Below are positions 28,192-36,594 of a stretch of DNA of 64,000 nt, piece by piece. A model generated the notes under the pieces. It ran no database searches, was not told the origin of the DNA, and worked only from the letters and a program-made list of their open reading frames with translations. The stretch lies in assembly GCF_003149245.1 (NCBI RefSeq), contig NZ_QGDL01000011.1, positions 142,324 to 206,323 of the forward strand, in the 5' to 3' direction. A program made the translations under genes and the position numbers. The DNA is from Faecalicatena orotica (GTDB lineage: Bacteria > Bacillota > Clostridia > Lachnospirales > Lachnospiraceae). Every line of letters starts with the position of its first letter. Within the stretch, counting starts at the first letter, position 1.

Positions 28192-28238
28192 CCGCAAAGG
28201 GGTCAGACCCTTTTGCGGTCCGTTTTCTGAATATTCTG
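28192..28238 (-). repeat. REP-like palindrome overlapping the end of the YaiI gene (copy E)
   Basis: CCGCAAAGGGGTCAGACCC followed by TTTTGCGG (28192-28217) forms the core palindrome, and CTGAATATTCTG (28227-28238) the partner. Unlike the other copies it lies partly inside a gene: the last 12 or so codons and the stop of the YaiI-family gene are made of repeat sequence. Confidence 0.75.
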
Positions 28239-28676
28239 AACTTTTCCGATCAGCCGGATTAGTGATTCTTCAAAATGTTCATCGTCTTCCTTCGTTCGTT
28301 TCCTTGGTCCTTTTAAGTGATTTTTCTTTGACTTCCTGCGGACTTCTTTCGCGATATGGCGTTCAAACATCATCTGGTCTATGTTTTCCAGTGTATACCA
28401 CTTTCCGCTCTGATGTATAGGAAACACGCCTTTTCCAAGGCACATGGAGGCTACGCCGTAATCCTGGGTGACTACGATGTCTCCTTTTTCTGACAGGGTA
28501 ACGATTTTAAAGTCTGCGGAATCGGCTCCTTTTTCTACGGTTACTACCTGACTGTATGAAGTCTGGAAGATATGCGCCGTGTCACAGACTAATATAACCG
28601 GTATGTTTTCTTTTTCAGCGGTTTTCTCAACGATGCCTACCACCGGGCAGGCATCTGCGTCTACGATGATCTTCAT
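28203..28676 (-). CDS. YaiI/YqxD family (DUF188) protein with repeat-derived C-terminus
   Basis: The protein has 157 aa. It has the family opening IIVDADACPVV, the conserved VTQDYGVASMCL, and ERHIAKEVRRK. This PIN-like family lacks an established function. The final residues VQNIQKTDRKRV are encoded by the REP-like palindrome, so the natural C-terminus has probably been replaced or extended. Confidence 0.9.
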   Translation of the reverse strand: MKIIVDADACPVVGIVEKTAEKENIPVILVCDTAHIFQTSYSQVVTVEKGADSADFKIVTLSEKGDIVVTQDYGVASMCLGKGVFPIHQSGKWYTLENIDQMMFERHIAKEVRRKSKKNHLKGPRKRTKEDDEHFEESLIRLIGKVQNIQKTDRKRV

Positions 28677-28689
28677 TTTCCACCTTTCT

Positions 28690-29517
28690 TTAACAATTCC
28701 CTACAAATACATGTTTCAAATACTTCCGTGCCGTATCCGCCAGCTCATATACCCTTTCGACATCAGTCGCCGGGCGGTCTTTCATATGGTACTGCGGGAA
28801 AAAACGTGTCACGTGGAGGGGGATTTCTGCATTCAGGGAGGCGATCCACCCGGCTTCTGCTTCCATTTCACGGGTGCTGTCATTCTCCCCCGGGACGATC
28901 AGCGTCGTGAGTTCCACATGGCAGGTTTGTGCGGACCGTTCGATAAAGTTCTTTACCGTCTCAAGATCACCGCCCAGTTTCCGGTAATATTCCTGTGAAA
29001 AACCCTTCAGGTCGATGTTCATGGCATCGATATATGGAAGAATCTCTTCCAACACCGGAAGGCTCGCAGAACCATTGGTTACCAGAACATTTACCATCCC
29101 CGCCTCCTTTACCAGTCTGGACGTGTCCCGCACATATTCATAGCCGACCAGTGGTTCATTGTATGTGTAGGCAATTCCTATATTGCCGATTGATCTGTAT
29201 TCCGCCGCCTTATCTGCCAGATCCTGTGGAGAGAGGTACAAAGTCTCTGAATCTATTTCCCCAGCCATTGATATCTCATGGTTCTGGCAAAACGGACACC
29301 GCAGATTACATCCGTAGCTTCCGGCCGACAAAATCATCGTCCCGGGACGGAACATACGGAGGGGCTTCTTCTCAATCGGGTCAAGGGCAAGTGATGTCAC
29401 CTGCCCATAGTTTGAACAAACGATACTTCCACCTTCGTTCTTTCTTGCCTTGCAGATACCGCTTTTGCCTTCTTCAAGCTGGCAGTGGTGCATACATACC
29501 TGACAGATTACTTTCAT
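28690..29517 (-). CDS. amrS: AmmeMemoRadiSam system radical SAM enzyme
   Basis: The protein has 275 aa. The radical SAM cluster motif is GCNLRCPFCQNHEIS (CxxxCxxC); before it lie paired Cys in CQVCMHHCQLEEGKSGIC, typical of AmrS/PflA-like proteins. In the conserved AmmeMemoRadiSam trio this enzyme acts with Memo and AMMECR1, encoded here as one fused gene 24 bp upstream. The modification it makes is not established. Confidence 0.92.
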   Translation of the reverse strand: MKVICQVCMHHCQLEEGKSGICKARKNEGGSIVCSNYGQVTSLALDPIEKKPLRMFRPGTMILSAGSYGCNLRCPFCQNHEISMAGEIDSETLYLSPQDLADKAAEYRSIGNIGIAYTYNEPLVGYEYVRDTSRLVKEAGMVNVLVTNGSASLPVLEEILPYIDAMNIDLKGFSQEYYRKLGGDLETVKNFIERSAQTCHVELTTLIVPGENDSTREMEAEAGWIASLNAEIPLHVTRFFPQYHMKDRPATDVERVYELADTARKYLKHVFVGNC

Positions 29518-29541
29518 CGTCCATTCATCCCCCTTTTCAAA

Positions 29542-30927
29542 TCAGTAATGCCGTACAACCTCAAAACGTTCCAGCTTCACCCCGTCATTTTCTCCGATCC
29601 CCGCTTTCCTTTTTGCAATCGCAATCTGCTCCTCAACCGTATCCACACCGTCCAGATTCGGAAGCAGGAGCCCTCTTTTATACCCTCTGGTCACAACAAC
29701 GCCATAGCGCTTTACGTCCAGTTCCTCTGCAGAACTGATCTTTTCTGTATCTCCGAGGACATCCACGCTGATTGACAGTTTATCCAGCTCCTCCCGTCCT
29801 ATCGCAGGAAACCTCGGATCCCGCGAACATGCACTGACTGCATTCTCAATGATCTCCTGCACAAGGGAAGGCTGCGCCGCCTGAATTGTTCCGATACAGC
29901 CCCTCAGCCGACCCTCCTCCTTGATCGAAACAAATACTCCCGCCCTCTTTCTGTACATTTCCTCCGGCAGCCCTTCCGGAACCGGAATCATTTCCCCTGT
30001 ACGCACATACGCCTCAATCGTCCTGCGCGCAAGCTGCACATAAGCATCCTCTTTCTTCTGTCCGGCAAGCACACGCTCCCGCTCCTTCTTTTCATACTGA
30101 TCCTTATAATTCCGTTCCTGATTTCTTCCGCAGACTGCATAACCGCAGACACCATATCCTACACCAAACGGGCCCTCATAAGACAGCCTCTCTGCAACCA
30201 CTTCGGCCGCATCCAGCGCTCCGGCCATAATAGTAAACGACCGGTGTCCGCACTCTCCCGCCTTCTCACAAAAATCTTCCGAAAATTCCAGCAGTTCCCC
30301 GAATTCTCCGCGCCCCATTACCTCCATGATCCGCGCATCATATTCCGGTCCCTCTTTCCTGTATCCGTAAGGTCCTTCCTCCTTCAGATGGTGTGATAAA
30401 TCACCGCTTGCTATCAGTACGACGTTTCTCCCCAGTGTCTCCGTTGTTTCTTTGATACACTGTCCAAGTTCATAGTGCTTTGTGAGAGGAAGGCCTGATA
30501 AACCGATCCGGACAAGTTTATATTCTTTCCAGAACTGATTTACAAAGTAAAGCGGTACCATCGTTCCGTGATCCAGACGTTTGTCCCGCTCCCCCAGCGT
30601 CCCCGCATTCAGGTCATGTGCATCGGCCAGTCCACAGAGATGTTCCACAAACGCTTCGTCATACCGGACTTCCATTTTAACATGCCCTGCGCCAAACTGT
30701 CCGAAATCTCCCTTCGCACCTTTTCCCGGGGAAATGTGGAAATAATCGGCATACATAACCTGATGCGGTGTTGTCAAAACGATCGTCTCCGGCTGGAGCT
30801 GCCCGATCCGTTCCGCAATCTTCCGGTAAGCATCAATTGTCCTTTTAATCTTCTGCTCTTCCCCCCGCCCGATATCCGGCACAATCAGCGGCGGATGCGG
30901 TACCATAAATGCTGCAGTAATCCCCAT
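29542..30927 (-). CDS. Fused Memo-like (AmrB) and AMMECR1-like (AmrA) protein
   Basis: The protein has 461 aa. Residues about 1-265 are the Memo/LigB-type domain (MVPHPPLIVPDIGRGEE, GDLSHHL); residues about 290-461 are the AMMECR1 domain with the signature GVFVSIKEEGRLRGCIGT. AAAGGAGGT precedes the ATG; a longer frame to 31131 would overlap the neighbouring peptidase and is rejected. The fusion fixes the partnership of the two proteins with the radical SAM enzyme. Both functions remain undefined. Confidence 0.9.
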   Translation of the reverse strand: MGITAAFMVPHPPLIVPDIGRGEEQKIKRTIDAYRKIAERIGQLQPETIVLTTPHQVMYADYFHISPGKGAKGDFGQFGAGHVKMEVRYDEAFVEHLCGLADAHDLNAGTLGERDKRLDHGTMVPLYFVNQFWKEYKLVRIGLSGLPLTKHYELGQCIKETTETLGRNVVLIASGDLSHHLKEEGPYGYRKEGPEYDARIMEVMGRGEFGELLEFSEDFCEKAGECGHRSFTIMAGALDAAEVVAERLSYEGPFGVGYGVCGYAVCGRNQERNYKDQYEKKERERVLAGQKKEDAYVQLARRTIEAYVRTGEMIPVPEGLPEEMYRKRAGVFVSIKEEGRLRGCIGTIQAAQPSLVQEIIENAVSACSRDPRFPAIGREELDKLSISVDVLGDTEKISSAEELDVKRYGVVVTRGYKRGLLLPNLDGVDTVEEQIAIAKRKAGIGENDGVKLERFEVVRHY

Positions 30928-30971
30928 AACATGACCTCCTTTGTGAATAATGAATCGAGAGTATCTGTCCT

Positions 30972-32282
30972 TTACATTTCCTTCCACGCTTCTTCGATTT
31001 TTTCGGGATGCTTCACCAGAATCCAGCTGCCAAGTGCCATACACTCCGCCACATACAGCATCCCCTTCTGCCCGATGCCCATCCCGGCCTGAGCCGCAGC
31101 GGACCAGTGGTGGAGCGGCGTCCCCTTGCACATCGCCTGGGCGCTTAACATGACCGTCGGCACGGTATGGCTCACATCAGAAACATCGGTTCCGATAGAC
31201 AGCAATACCGGTTCCTCCTCCAGAGGCTCCAGCCCCGAAAAATAGACACCGTCATTCTCAAGGCCTGCCGCCTGGCTTACCTTCTTTGCAAACTGAACTT
31301 CCTCCTTCGTGTACTCCGGTACCGGAACCTGCTCCATAACATGGAAAAATATTTCCGAAAGTGTCCGGTTCACCTTCATTTCTTTATTACTCGTCACAAG
31401 CTCGATTTCCACTCTCGTACCGGTCATCAGTGCCGCGCCCTTTGCACAGTCATCCACACGCATGGACGCATTTTCCGTCCGGGAACGTTTGCCGGAACGG
31501 ATGAAATAATTTGTTGCAGCATAATCCGGGACAATGTTGGCTGGTCCGTCTGTATTTGTGTACGTGTAGTGCATCCGCACATCATCTGCCACATGTTCCC
31601 GCAGATAATTCACGCCCACATTCATAAGTTCAGCCGCGTCAAGCGCGCTGCGCCCCAGCTCGGGATGTTTTGACGCATGGGCCGCCGTCCCGTAAAACTT
31701 ATAATTTTTTACATCCTGCGCCTGCCAGATATCGTAGCTCACCCGGTTCCTGTCAAAAGGATGCCATGTCACAGCCACGGAAAGGTCATCAAATACACCG
31801 GCCTCATTCATCTGAATCTTACCGATTACGATTTCCTCCGCCGGACATCCATACACCCGGACCGTTCCAGCAGTACCGCTGTTTTCCATCTGCTCTTTTA
31901 GTGCACAGGCGGCCCCGGCACATGCCGTACCAAGAAGATTGTGGCCACACCCGTGTCCCGGCCCGCCGGACGGCTCGTATTCAGCCACCGGTTCCTGTCC
32001 CAGTCCGGGGAGAGCATCGTATTCAGCCAGAAATCCGATCACCGGCTTCCCGCTGCCCCACTCCGCGATAAACGCAGTCTCGAATCCTGCAACATTCCAC
32101 CTGATCTCAAACCCTCTTTCCTCAAGGAAATCCGCCAGACGTCTGGAAGAATAAACCTCCTCCCCGGAAAGCTCCGGATGCCGGAAAATATCATCCGCCG
32201 TCCGTATCATCTCCCCGCTGTTCCTTTGAAACCAATCACAAAACGCTGCCACGTCCCTGTCTGCACCCTGTCTATCTGCCAT
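30972..32282 (-). CDS. M20 amidohydrolase, AbgB-like
   Basis: The protein has 436 aa. GHGCGHNLLGTA and the C-terminal TDVSDVSHTVPTVMLSAQAM match the AbgB type of M20 metalloamidohydrolases, which cleave aminoacyl amides such as p-aminobenzoyl-glutamate. The metal-binding His, Asp and Glu positions are visible (GTAAHASKHPELGRSALDA for the dimer domain). The start is chosen because GGGAGG stands about 10 bases before this ATG. The substrate is unknown; it may act on dietary or peptide amides. Confidence 0.85.
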   Translation of the reverse strand: MADRQGADRDVAAFCDWFQRNSGEMIRTADDIFRHPELSGEEVYSSRRLADFLEERGFEIRWNVAGFETAFIAEWGSGKPVIGFLAEYDALPGLGQEPVAEYEPSGGPGHGCGHNLLGTACAGAACALKEQMENSGTAGTVRVYGCPAEEIVIGKIQMNEAGVFDDLSVAVTWHPFDRNRVSYDIWQAQDVKNYKFYGTAAHASKHPELGRSALDAAELMNVGVNYLREHVADDVRMHYTYTNTDGPANIVPDYAATNYFIRSGKRSRTENASMRVDDCAKGAALMTGTRVEIELVTSNKEMKVNRTLSEIFFHVMEQVPVPEYTKEEVQFAKKVSQAAGLENDGVYFSGLEPLEEEPVLLSIGTDVSDVSHTVPTVMLSAQAMCKGTPLHHWSAAAQAGMGIGQKGMLYVAECMALGSWILVKHPEKIEEAWKEM

Positions 32283-32314
32283 TTTTACCATTCCTCCCTC
32301 TAACATGGGGTGTA

Positions 32315-32494
32315 CTAATCAATAATGCTGTACTGGAGATATTCGTACAACAGCCTACTGCCCTCCCTAATCTCCATAGGCAAAAGCACCCTCGCCACCA
32401 GCTTCGGCTCCGCTTTCGGGTCTGTCTCATCCGTCCTTCGCAGCAAAGCATAATCGCCGTCAATTCTTTCTACTATATAAGTACATGTCAGCAT
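32315..32494 (-). CDS. Small DUF3006-like protein
   Basis: The protein has 59 aa. The pattern YIVERIDGDYALLRR, then LLPMEIREGSRLLYE resembles DUF3006, small beta-rich proteins of unknown role. AGGAGG precedes the ATG at a fair distance. It sits between the AbgB-like gene and the OLD-like gene, all on the same strand. Confidence 0.55.
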   Translation of the reverse strand: MLTCTYIVERIDGDYALLRRTDETDPKAEPKLVARVLLPMEIREGSRLLYEYLQYSIID

Positions 32495-32507
32495 CCCTTT
32501 TCTCCTC

Positions 32508-34370
32508 CTAAAGTTTCTGTTTTTTTCTGCTCTCGAAATAAATGAATCTGTCAATGGAGTCGAGTATATCTTTAAAATCCTCCCTCGGCGCCAGTTCGAT
32601 GTATCTCGTCAGCAGTTCCTGTTCCTGCGCCTTATATCTTCCATAAAATATATCATACAGGTTATGCCCGCGCAGATAGACCCGGATCTCTTCCATATGC
32701 ATCTTCACGTCCCCGGCCGTCTCAAGATCCTTCCCCAGAACCTCACGCAGATGCCTGCCGCTTCTGATCTTGTAAAGATATTCTTTCCATTTCTGAATAA
32801 AAATCTCATAAAATTCCTCTTCCGACCCAATCACCCCGAGCTGTACCATAATCTTCGGGTTCAGAAAATAGTTTTCGAAAGAATAGTAGTGAAGGATCAG
32901 GACATTCTGGGGCATGACCCGCGGAAGCTTATCAATATCTTCCTTGTTCCGCTCCTCATAATACCTGCAGAGCTGGTGCTTCAACTTTTCCGGGTCATCA
33001 CCGTCCCCGTCGCGGATCATCAGAAACTGGTCCCTTAAATATATCTGGTTCATGTATTTCAGATTCGCGTAAGTCTTGATATTCGTACAGCTGTTTGTAG
33101 TGATAATCGCGATTCGGAACAGGTTGCCCTCCTCGTCAAATGTTTCCGAGTAATATTTCCTGATCAGCAGCGGGAGCCTGCTCTTATCCTGTTTGCCTTC
33201 GACTATAAAGACAAAGTTCACGTTCATCAGATCATTTGCCGTATATCCCAGATCATCCAGAATTGCACTGATGTCGGTCTTTTCGCGAACCGTTGAAAAT
33301 CCCTCTTCATCCAGCACGGTCTGCCGGATCTGCCTGCTGCTGAAATTGGCGAGGAGATTCGGTGAATGTGTCGAAAATATAACCTGGTTTTTCCTCGACA
33401 AGCGGTAAAGGATCTCCCCGGACACTTTCTGAAGCCTCGGATGGAGGAATATCTCAGGGTCCTCCACCATGATAATACTTGGCACCCGGTCCTCCCCCTC
33501 AGCATAGGTTTCCAGAAGGGACAGCATATAGACACTGCGCATGCCCTTTCCCATCTGGCCGATCGGGCGAGTGGCGCTTTTCTCCCGGTTCCTGATCTCC
33601 GCAGTAACAAGGAGCATCCGTTCTACATCCCGGTTCATGGAATAAATGATCTCTTCCTGCCCGCCGTTCTTCTTAAAATTCTCGTTCACCCGCTTCGCAA
33701 AATCACCCAGATTCAGCTGGTAAAGCTTATAGTCCAAAAGCTTCGCCGTCTCAAATGCATCCAGCTCTTCGGGTTTTTTCTGGTTAATCAGCCCGATACA
33801 GGCAAAGCAGTGGTTGCATGTCTTTGACTGGTCAAATATACAGCAGTCACGCCTCATTTTTTTCAGAAGCTCATCCTCCTGAAGCATCAGCAGATCCTCC
33901 TGGAGCTGGTCTAAGTCCCTCTGCGTATCCATATAGTAAATCTGTGGAAACACTTCTTTAATATAGGGGTTATTTTTCTGAACCCCGTCATGATACCGGA
34001 TGCGCCCGTCTTTATTTGCAGAAAATTCAAAGGACAGCACCCCCTTGTCGTCAAAGGAGGGCAGTTTCCTCCTAAAATCCTTCTGCCATGCCTCCAGCCG
34101 CCTGTACTGGCTCACAATCCCGCGCTCATGCAGGCGCAGTAAATCCTGCTCCTCGAACTGCAGCGTCACAAACACCTCAATATTCGGAAAATTTTCCTGA
34201 AAATCCTCCGGCCGGATACAGTAGGATCCCCCGACTGCACGTATAGCGTCCAGAACCGCCGTTTTTCCTGTATTATTCTGACCCACGAGAATCAGGGCAT
34301 TATCAATGTCATCCAGATACATGTTCTGAATTGATTTAAAATTCCGGATTCTTAAACTGGTTATCCGCAT
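32508..34370 (-). CDS. OLD-type AAA ATPase with TOPRIM nuclease region
   Basis: The protein has 620 aa. An SMC-like ATPase starts at the N-terminus (LRIRNFKSIQNM, then Walker A GQNNTGKTAVLD at about 33-44), with a signature region and Walker B SIIMVEDPEIFLHP, and the His switch STHSPN. After about residue 385 comes a TOPRIM-like region (FIVEGKQDKSRL, ITTNS, MIRDGDGDD). A Cys cluster (CCIFDQSKTCNHCFACIG, about 180-200) could bind zinc and is not usual for OLD proteins. Such proteins can cut invading DNA, but no second defence gene lies beside it, so a repair role is also possible. Confidence 0.82.
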   Translation of the reverse strand: MRITSLRIRNFKSIQNMYLDDIDNALILVGQNNTGKTAVLDAIRAVGGSYCIRPEDFQENFPNIEVFVTLQFEEQDLLRLHERGIVSQYRRLEAWQKDFRRKLPSFDDKGVLSFEFSANKDGRIRYHDGVQKNNPYIKEVFPQIYYMDTQRDLDQLQEDLLMLQEDELLKKMRRDCCIFDQSKTCNHCFACIGLINQKKPEELDAFETAKLLDYKLYQLNLGDFAKRVNENFKKNGGQEEIIYSMNRDVERMLLVTAEIRNREKSATRPIGQMGKGMRSVYMLSLLETYAEGEDRVPSIIMVEDPEIFLHPRLQKVSGEILYRLSRKNQVIFSTHSPNLLANFSSRQIRQTVLDEEGFSTVREKTDISAILDDLGYTANDLMNVNFVFIVEGKQDKSRLPLLIRKYYSETFDEEGNLFRIAIITTNSCTNIKTYANLKYMNQIYLRDQFLMIRDGDGDDPEKLKHQLCRYYEERNKEDIDKLPRVMPQNVLILHYYSFENYFLNPKIMVQLGVIGSEEEFYEIFIQKWKEYLYKIRSGRHLREVLGKDLETAGDVKMHMEEIRVYLRGHNLYDIFYGRYKAQEQELLTRYIELAPREDFKDILDSIDRFIYFESRKKQKL

Positions 34371-34491
34371 AAAGCGCTCCTTCTTTCTCTGCGTGAAAAG
34401 CCTCCCGCAATGAAATCCCTTTTTACCATTATACGATTTTTCACAGATTACATCCACCCAAATTTCAAATACAGCAGCCCGGACATGGCAA

Positions 34492-34519
34492 AACCGGCGT
34501 GACCTGTGCCACGCCGGTT
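34492..34519 (-). terminator. Terminator after the GntR regulator gene
   Basis: AACCGGCGTG/CACGCCGGTT arms (34492-34501 and 34510-34519) form a strong GC-rich stem downstream of the GntR stop codon; TTTTG follows on the minus strand. It separates the large catabolic cluster from the OLD-type gene. Confidence 0.7.
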
Positions 34520-34556
34520 CCCCTTAAGCCATTTCCATACACCGGACAAGCTCCTC

Positions 34557-35204
34557 TTACCTGAATTCCTCGATAATCTCCCGCTTCAGATCTTCAATAT
34601 CTTCTTTCAGGATATCCAGAGACAGTTCCAGATTACGCTCTGACATCGCCTCAATTAGTTTCTTGTGCCGCTGTGCCTTCGTATCATGACGCCGGTTCCA
34701 TGACACGGAAAAGTACTGGATCGCTCCGCGGTAGGAAAACTTCAGGGCCCTCTCTACCTCTGTGGTGATCTGTGTATTTCCGCAGAAACTGCATAGGAGC
34801 AGATGGAAGCTGATGTTGCTTTTCCAGTGCTTCATCATGTTTTTCCCTTCATGGATCTCATTCGCCTCAGAAATATTTTCTTTCAGCAGCCGGATATGGT
34901 GCTCGTCCAGAATCGTAAATGTCTTTCGCAGTGCCGCCAGCTCCAGAATCACACGCAGTTCCACGATATCGGATATCTCCTTCATCGAAATGGGACGTAT
35001 CTGGTAGCCCATACGGGGACGGCTTTCTAAAACCTTTTCATTACAGAGTTCAATCAGTGCCTCCCTGACCGGAGATTTGCTGACTCCATACTTTTCGATC
35101 AATTCCCGCTCCGTGATAATTTCATTCTGCTGATAATAACCTTCTGTAATCTCATTCAAAACCTTCTCATATATCTGGTCTTTCAGTTTTATCGTTTCCG
35201 CCAT
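34557..35204 (-). CDS. GntR-family (FadR/FCD) transcriptional regulator
   Basis: The protein has 215 aa. The N-terminal winged helix-turn-helix (NEIITERELIEKYGVSKSPV, REALIELCNEKVLESRPRMG) is followed by an all-helical FCD ligand-binding domain from about residue 80. Regulators of this class bind small organic acids and usually repress nearby catabolic genes. It is the last gene of the cluster at 34.5-49.3 kb and has its own promoter with a palindrome. Confidence 0.93.
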   Translation of the reverse strand: MAETIKLKDQIYEKVLNEITEGYYQQNEIITERELIEKYGVSKSPVREALIELCNEKVLESRPRMGYQIRPISMKEISDIVELRVILELAALRKTFTILDEHHIRLLKENISEANEIHEGKNMMKHWKSNISFHLLLCSFCGNTQITTEVERALKFSYRGAIQYFSVSWNRRHDTKAQRHKKLIEAMSERNLELSLDILKEDIEDLKREIIEEFR

Positions 35205-35246
35205 AAGTTTCTCCCCGATCTATTATATTTGAGGTGGTAAATACAA

Positions 35247-35258
35247 ATAGTATACCAT
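35247..35258 (-). promoter_or_regulatory. Palindrome and extended -10 box upstream of the GntR gene
   Basis: ATAGTATACCAT is a near-perfect 12-base palindrome that overlaps an extended -10 box (TGGTATACT on the minus strand). This fits autorepression by the GntR protein. It does not match the palindromes at the head of the long operon, which weakens the idea that one regulator binds both. Confidence 0.4.
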
Positions 35259-35292
35259 ATTTTGGAAGTCTCCTGCATCTGATTTCTTACTT

Positions 35293-36594
35293 CTATTCAC
35301 AGGTTCCCCGTGCACAGCGGTGATTTCTGCTTTCTGTCCTTTGCAGCATGATTTCGATAATCTTGCGGTCAGTCTGCCTCATTCCCTCTTTCCCCAGAAT
35401 ACCTACGTTCTTGATCGTTTCATCCGCATCACACGTTACAATGCCGTCACCGCCGACAAATTCTTTCTTATCCCTGAACATATCATATCCGAGCAGGCCT
35501 GCCTCGACTGATGCCGCGATCTTGGCCGCACAGGAGGGTTTTGCCCCATCACAGATCACGCCGGATACCGCAGCCAGTGAGTTAATCAGGGTGTGGGCGA
35601 CTTCCTCAAAGCCCCCGCCCTCCAGATATGCAATCCCTGCCGCGCTGGCACACCCTGCATTGACGGCACCACAGTAGGCCGACAGCCTGCCAATGAACTG
35701 CCTCTGATATATGGTAAGCAGGTCCGAAAGTGCAACCGCGCGGATCATCTTCTCCTCATCGAATCCTTTTTCTGCCGCATATACGGCAATCGGAACAGAA
35801 GCAGTAATCCCCTGGTTCCCGCTGCCCGACACGATAATGACCGGAAGTGTACAGCCGCTCATCCGTGCATCCGACCCGGCCGCTGCATAGGCCCTCGCCT
35901 TATCTGCCGGTGTCTGTGCAGAATGGGACAATATGGTCCGACCCACAGAGCCTCCATATTCGTGTGCAATTCCTTCCCTGGCAATTGCCATGTTAAAATC
36001 TATCTGCCTGCGGATAAGGGGTCTGATTTCATCGATTGCTGCCTCGTCCGCAAATTCAACAATCTGCTCGATTGTAAGAGCAGTCTCCGTGTTTTCGAGC
36101 CCTGTTTCTTCCGTTTTTTGAAATACAGTCTTCCCGTCTTTTTCCACATATACGATATTCATATGCTCTCTGACAATACGGACAAGCGCCTGTTTCTCAT
36201 TGTCTTTTACGGAAACCCTGATGTCAAAGACCTCATCATTTTCGCTCGCAGATACCCTGACAGGCACCTGTTCTAAATATTTTCTGATGAAAGGAATCTG
36301 TTCTTCAGTGACAGCCGAGATTACTTCCAGTTTCTTCTGCGGGTCCCCGGCCGCGATGCCGGCCGCAGCAGCAGCTTCTATTCCCTTCATTCCGCCCGTA
36401 TTCGGTATCGTAACACTTTTTACGTTCTTAATAATATTGCTGCTGACCTTAACGTCAACTTCTTTAGGCATTGCCCCCAGTACTTCTCTTGCGTACGCCG
36501 CTGCATAGGCAATGGCGATCGGCTCTGTACACCCGAGGGCCGGGACCAGTTCTTTTTCCAACAGCCTGATATATTGCTGATTATGTCTCTCCAT
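35293..36594 (-). CDS. L-cysteine desulfidase / serine dehydratase-alpha-like protein (CyuA/YhaM family)
   Basis: The protein has 433 aa of the UPF0597/CyuA family, iron-sulfur enzymes that turn L-cysteine into pyruvate, ammonia and sulfide. LVPALGCTEPIA, GAVNAGCASAAG and VICDGAKPSCAAK carry the Cys residues thought to hold the cluster. The gene overlaps the class V PLP gene by 14 bp. In this operon it could remove sulfur from cysteine or a derivative released upstream (inference). Confidence 0.88.
   Translation of the reverse strand: MERHNQQYIRLLEKELVPALGCTEPIAIAYAAAYAREVLGAMPKEVDVKVSSNIIKNVKSVTIPNTGGMKGIEAAAAAGIAAGDPQKKLEVISAVTEEQIPFIRKYLEQVPVRVSASENDEVFDIRVSVKDNEKQALVRIVREHMNIVYVEKDGKTVFQKTEETGLENTETALTIEQIVEFADEAAIDEIRPLIRRQIDFNMAIAREGIAHEYGGSVGRTILSHSAQTPADKARAYAAAGSDARMSGCTLPVIIVSGSGNQGITASVPIAVYAAEKGFDEEKMIRAVALSDLLTIYQRQFIGRLSAYCGAVNAGCASAAGIAYLEGGGFEEVAHTLINSLAAVSGVICDGAKPSCAAKIAASVEAGLLGYDMFRDKKEFVGGDGIVTCDADETIKNVGILGKEGMRQTDRKIIEIMLQRTESRNHRCARGTCE

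Noticed and set aside
28153-28197. N-terminal extension of the cyclase protein starting with TTG
   Set aside because: It begins inside the REP-like repeat, and a better ATG with AGAGGAA upstream exists.
28995-29738. Plus-strand reading frame of 247 codons over the radical SAM gene
   Set aside because: Ser/Pro/His-rich shadow of amrS and the Memo-AMMECR1 gene; no start signal.
30928-31131. N-terminal extension of the Memo-AMMECR1 protein
   Set aside because: It would overlap the AbgB-like gene, has no family similarity, and AAAGGAGGT marks the ATG at 30927.
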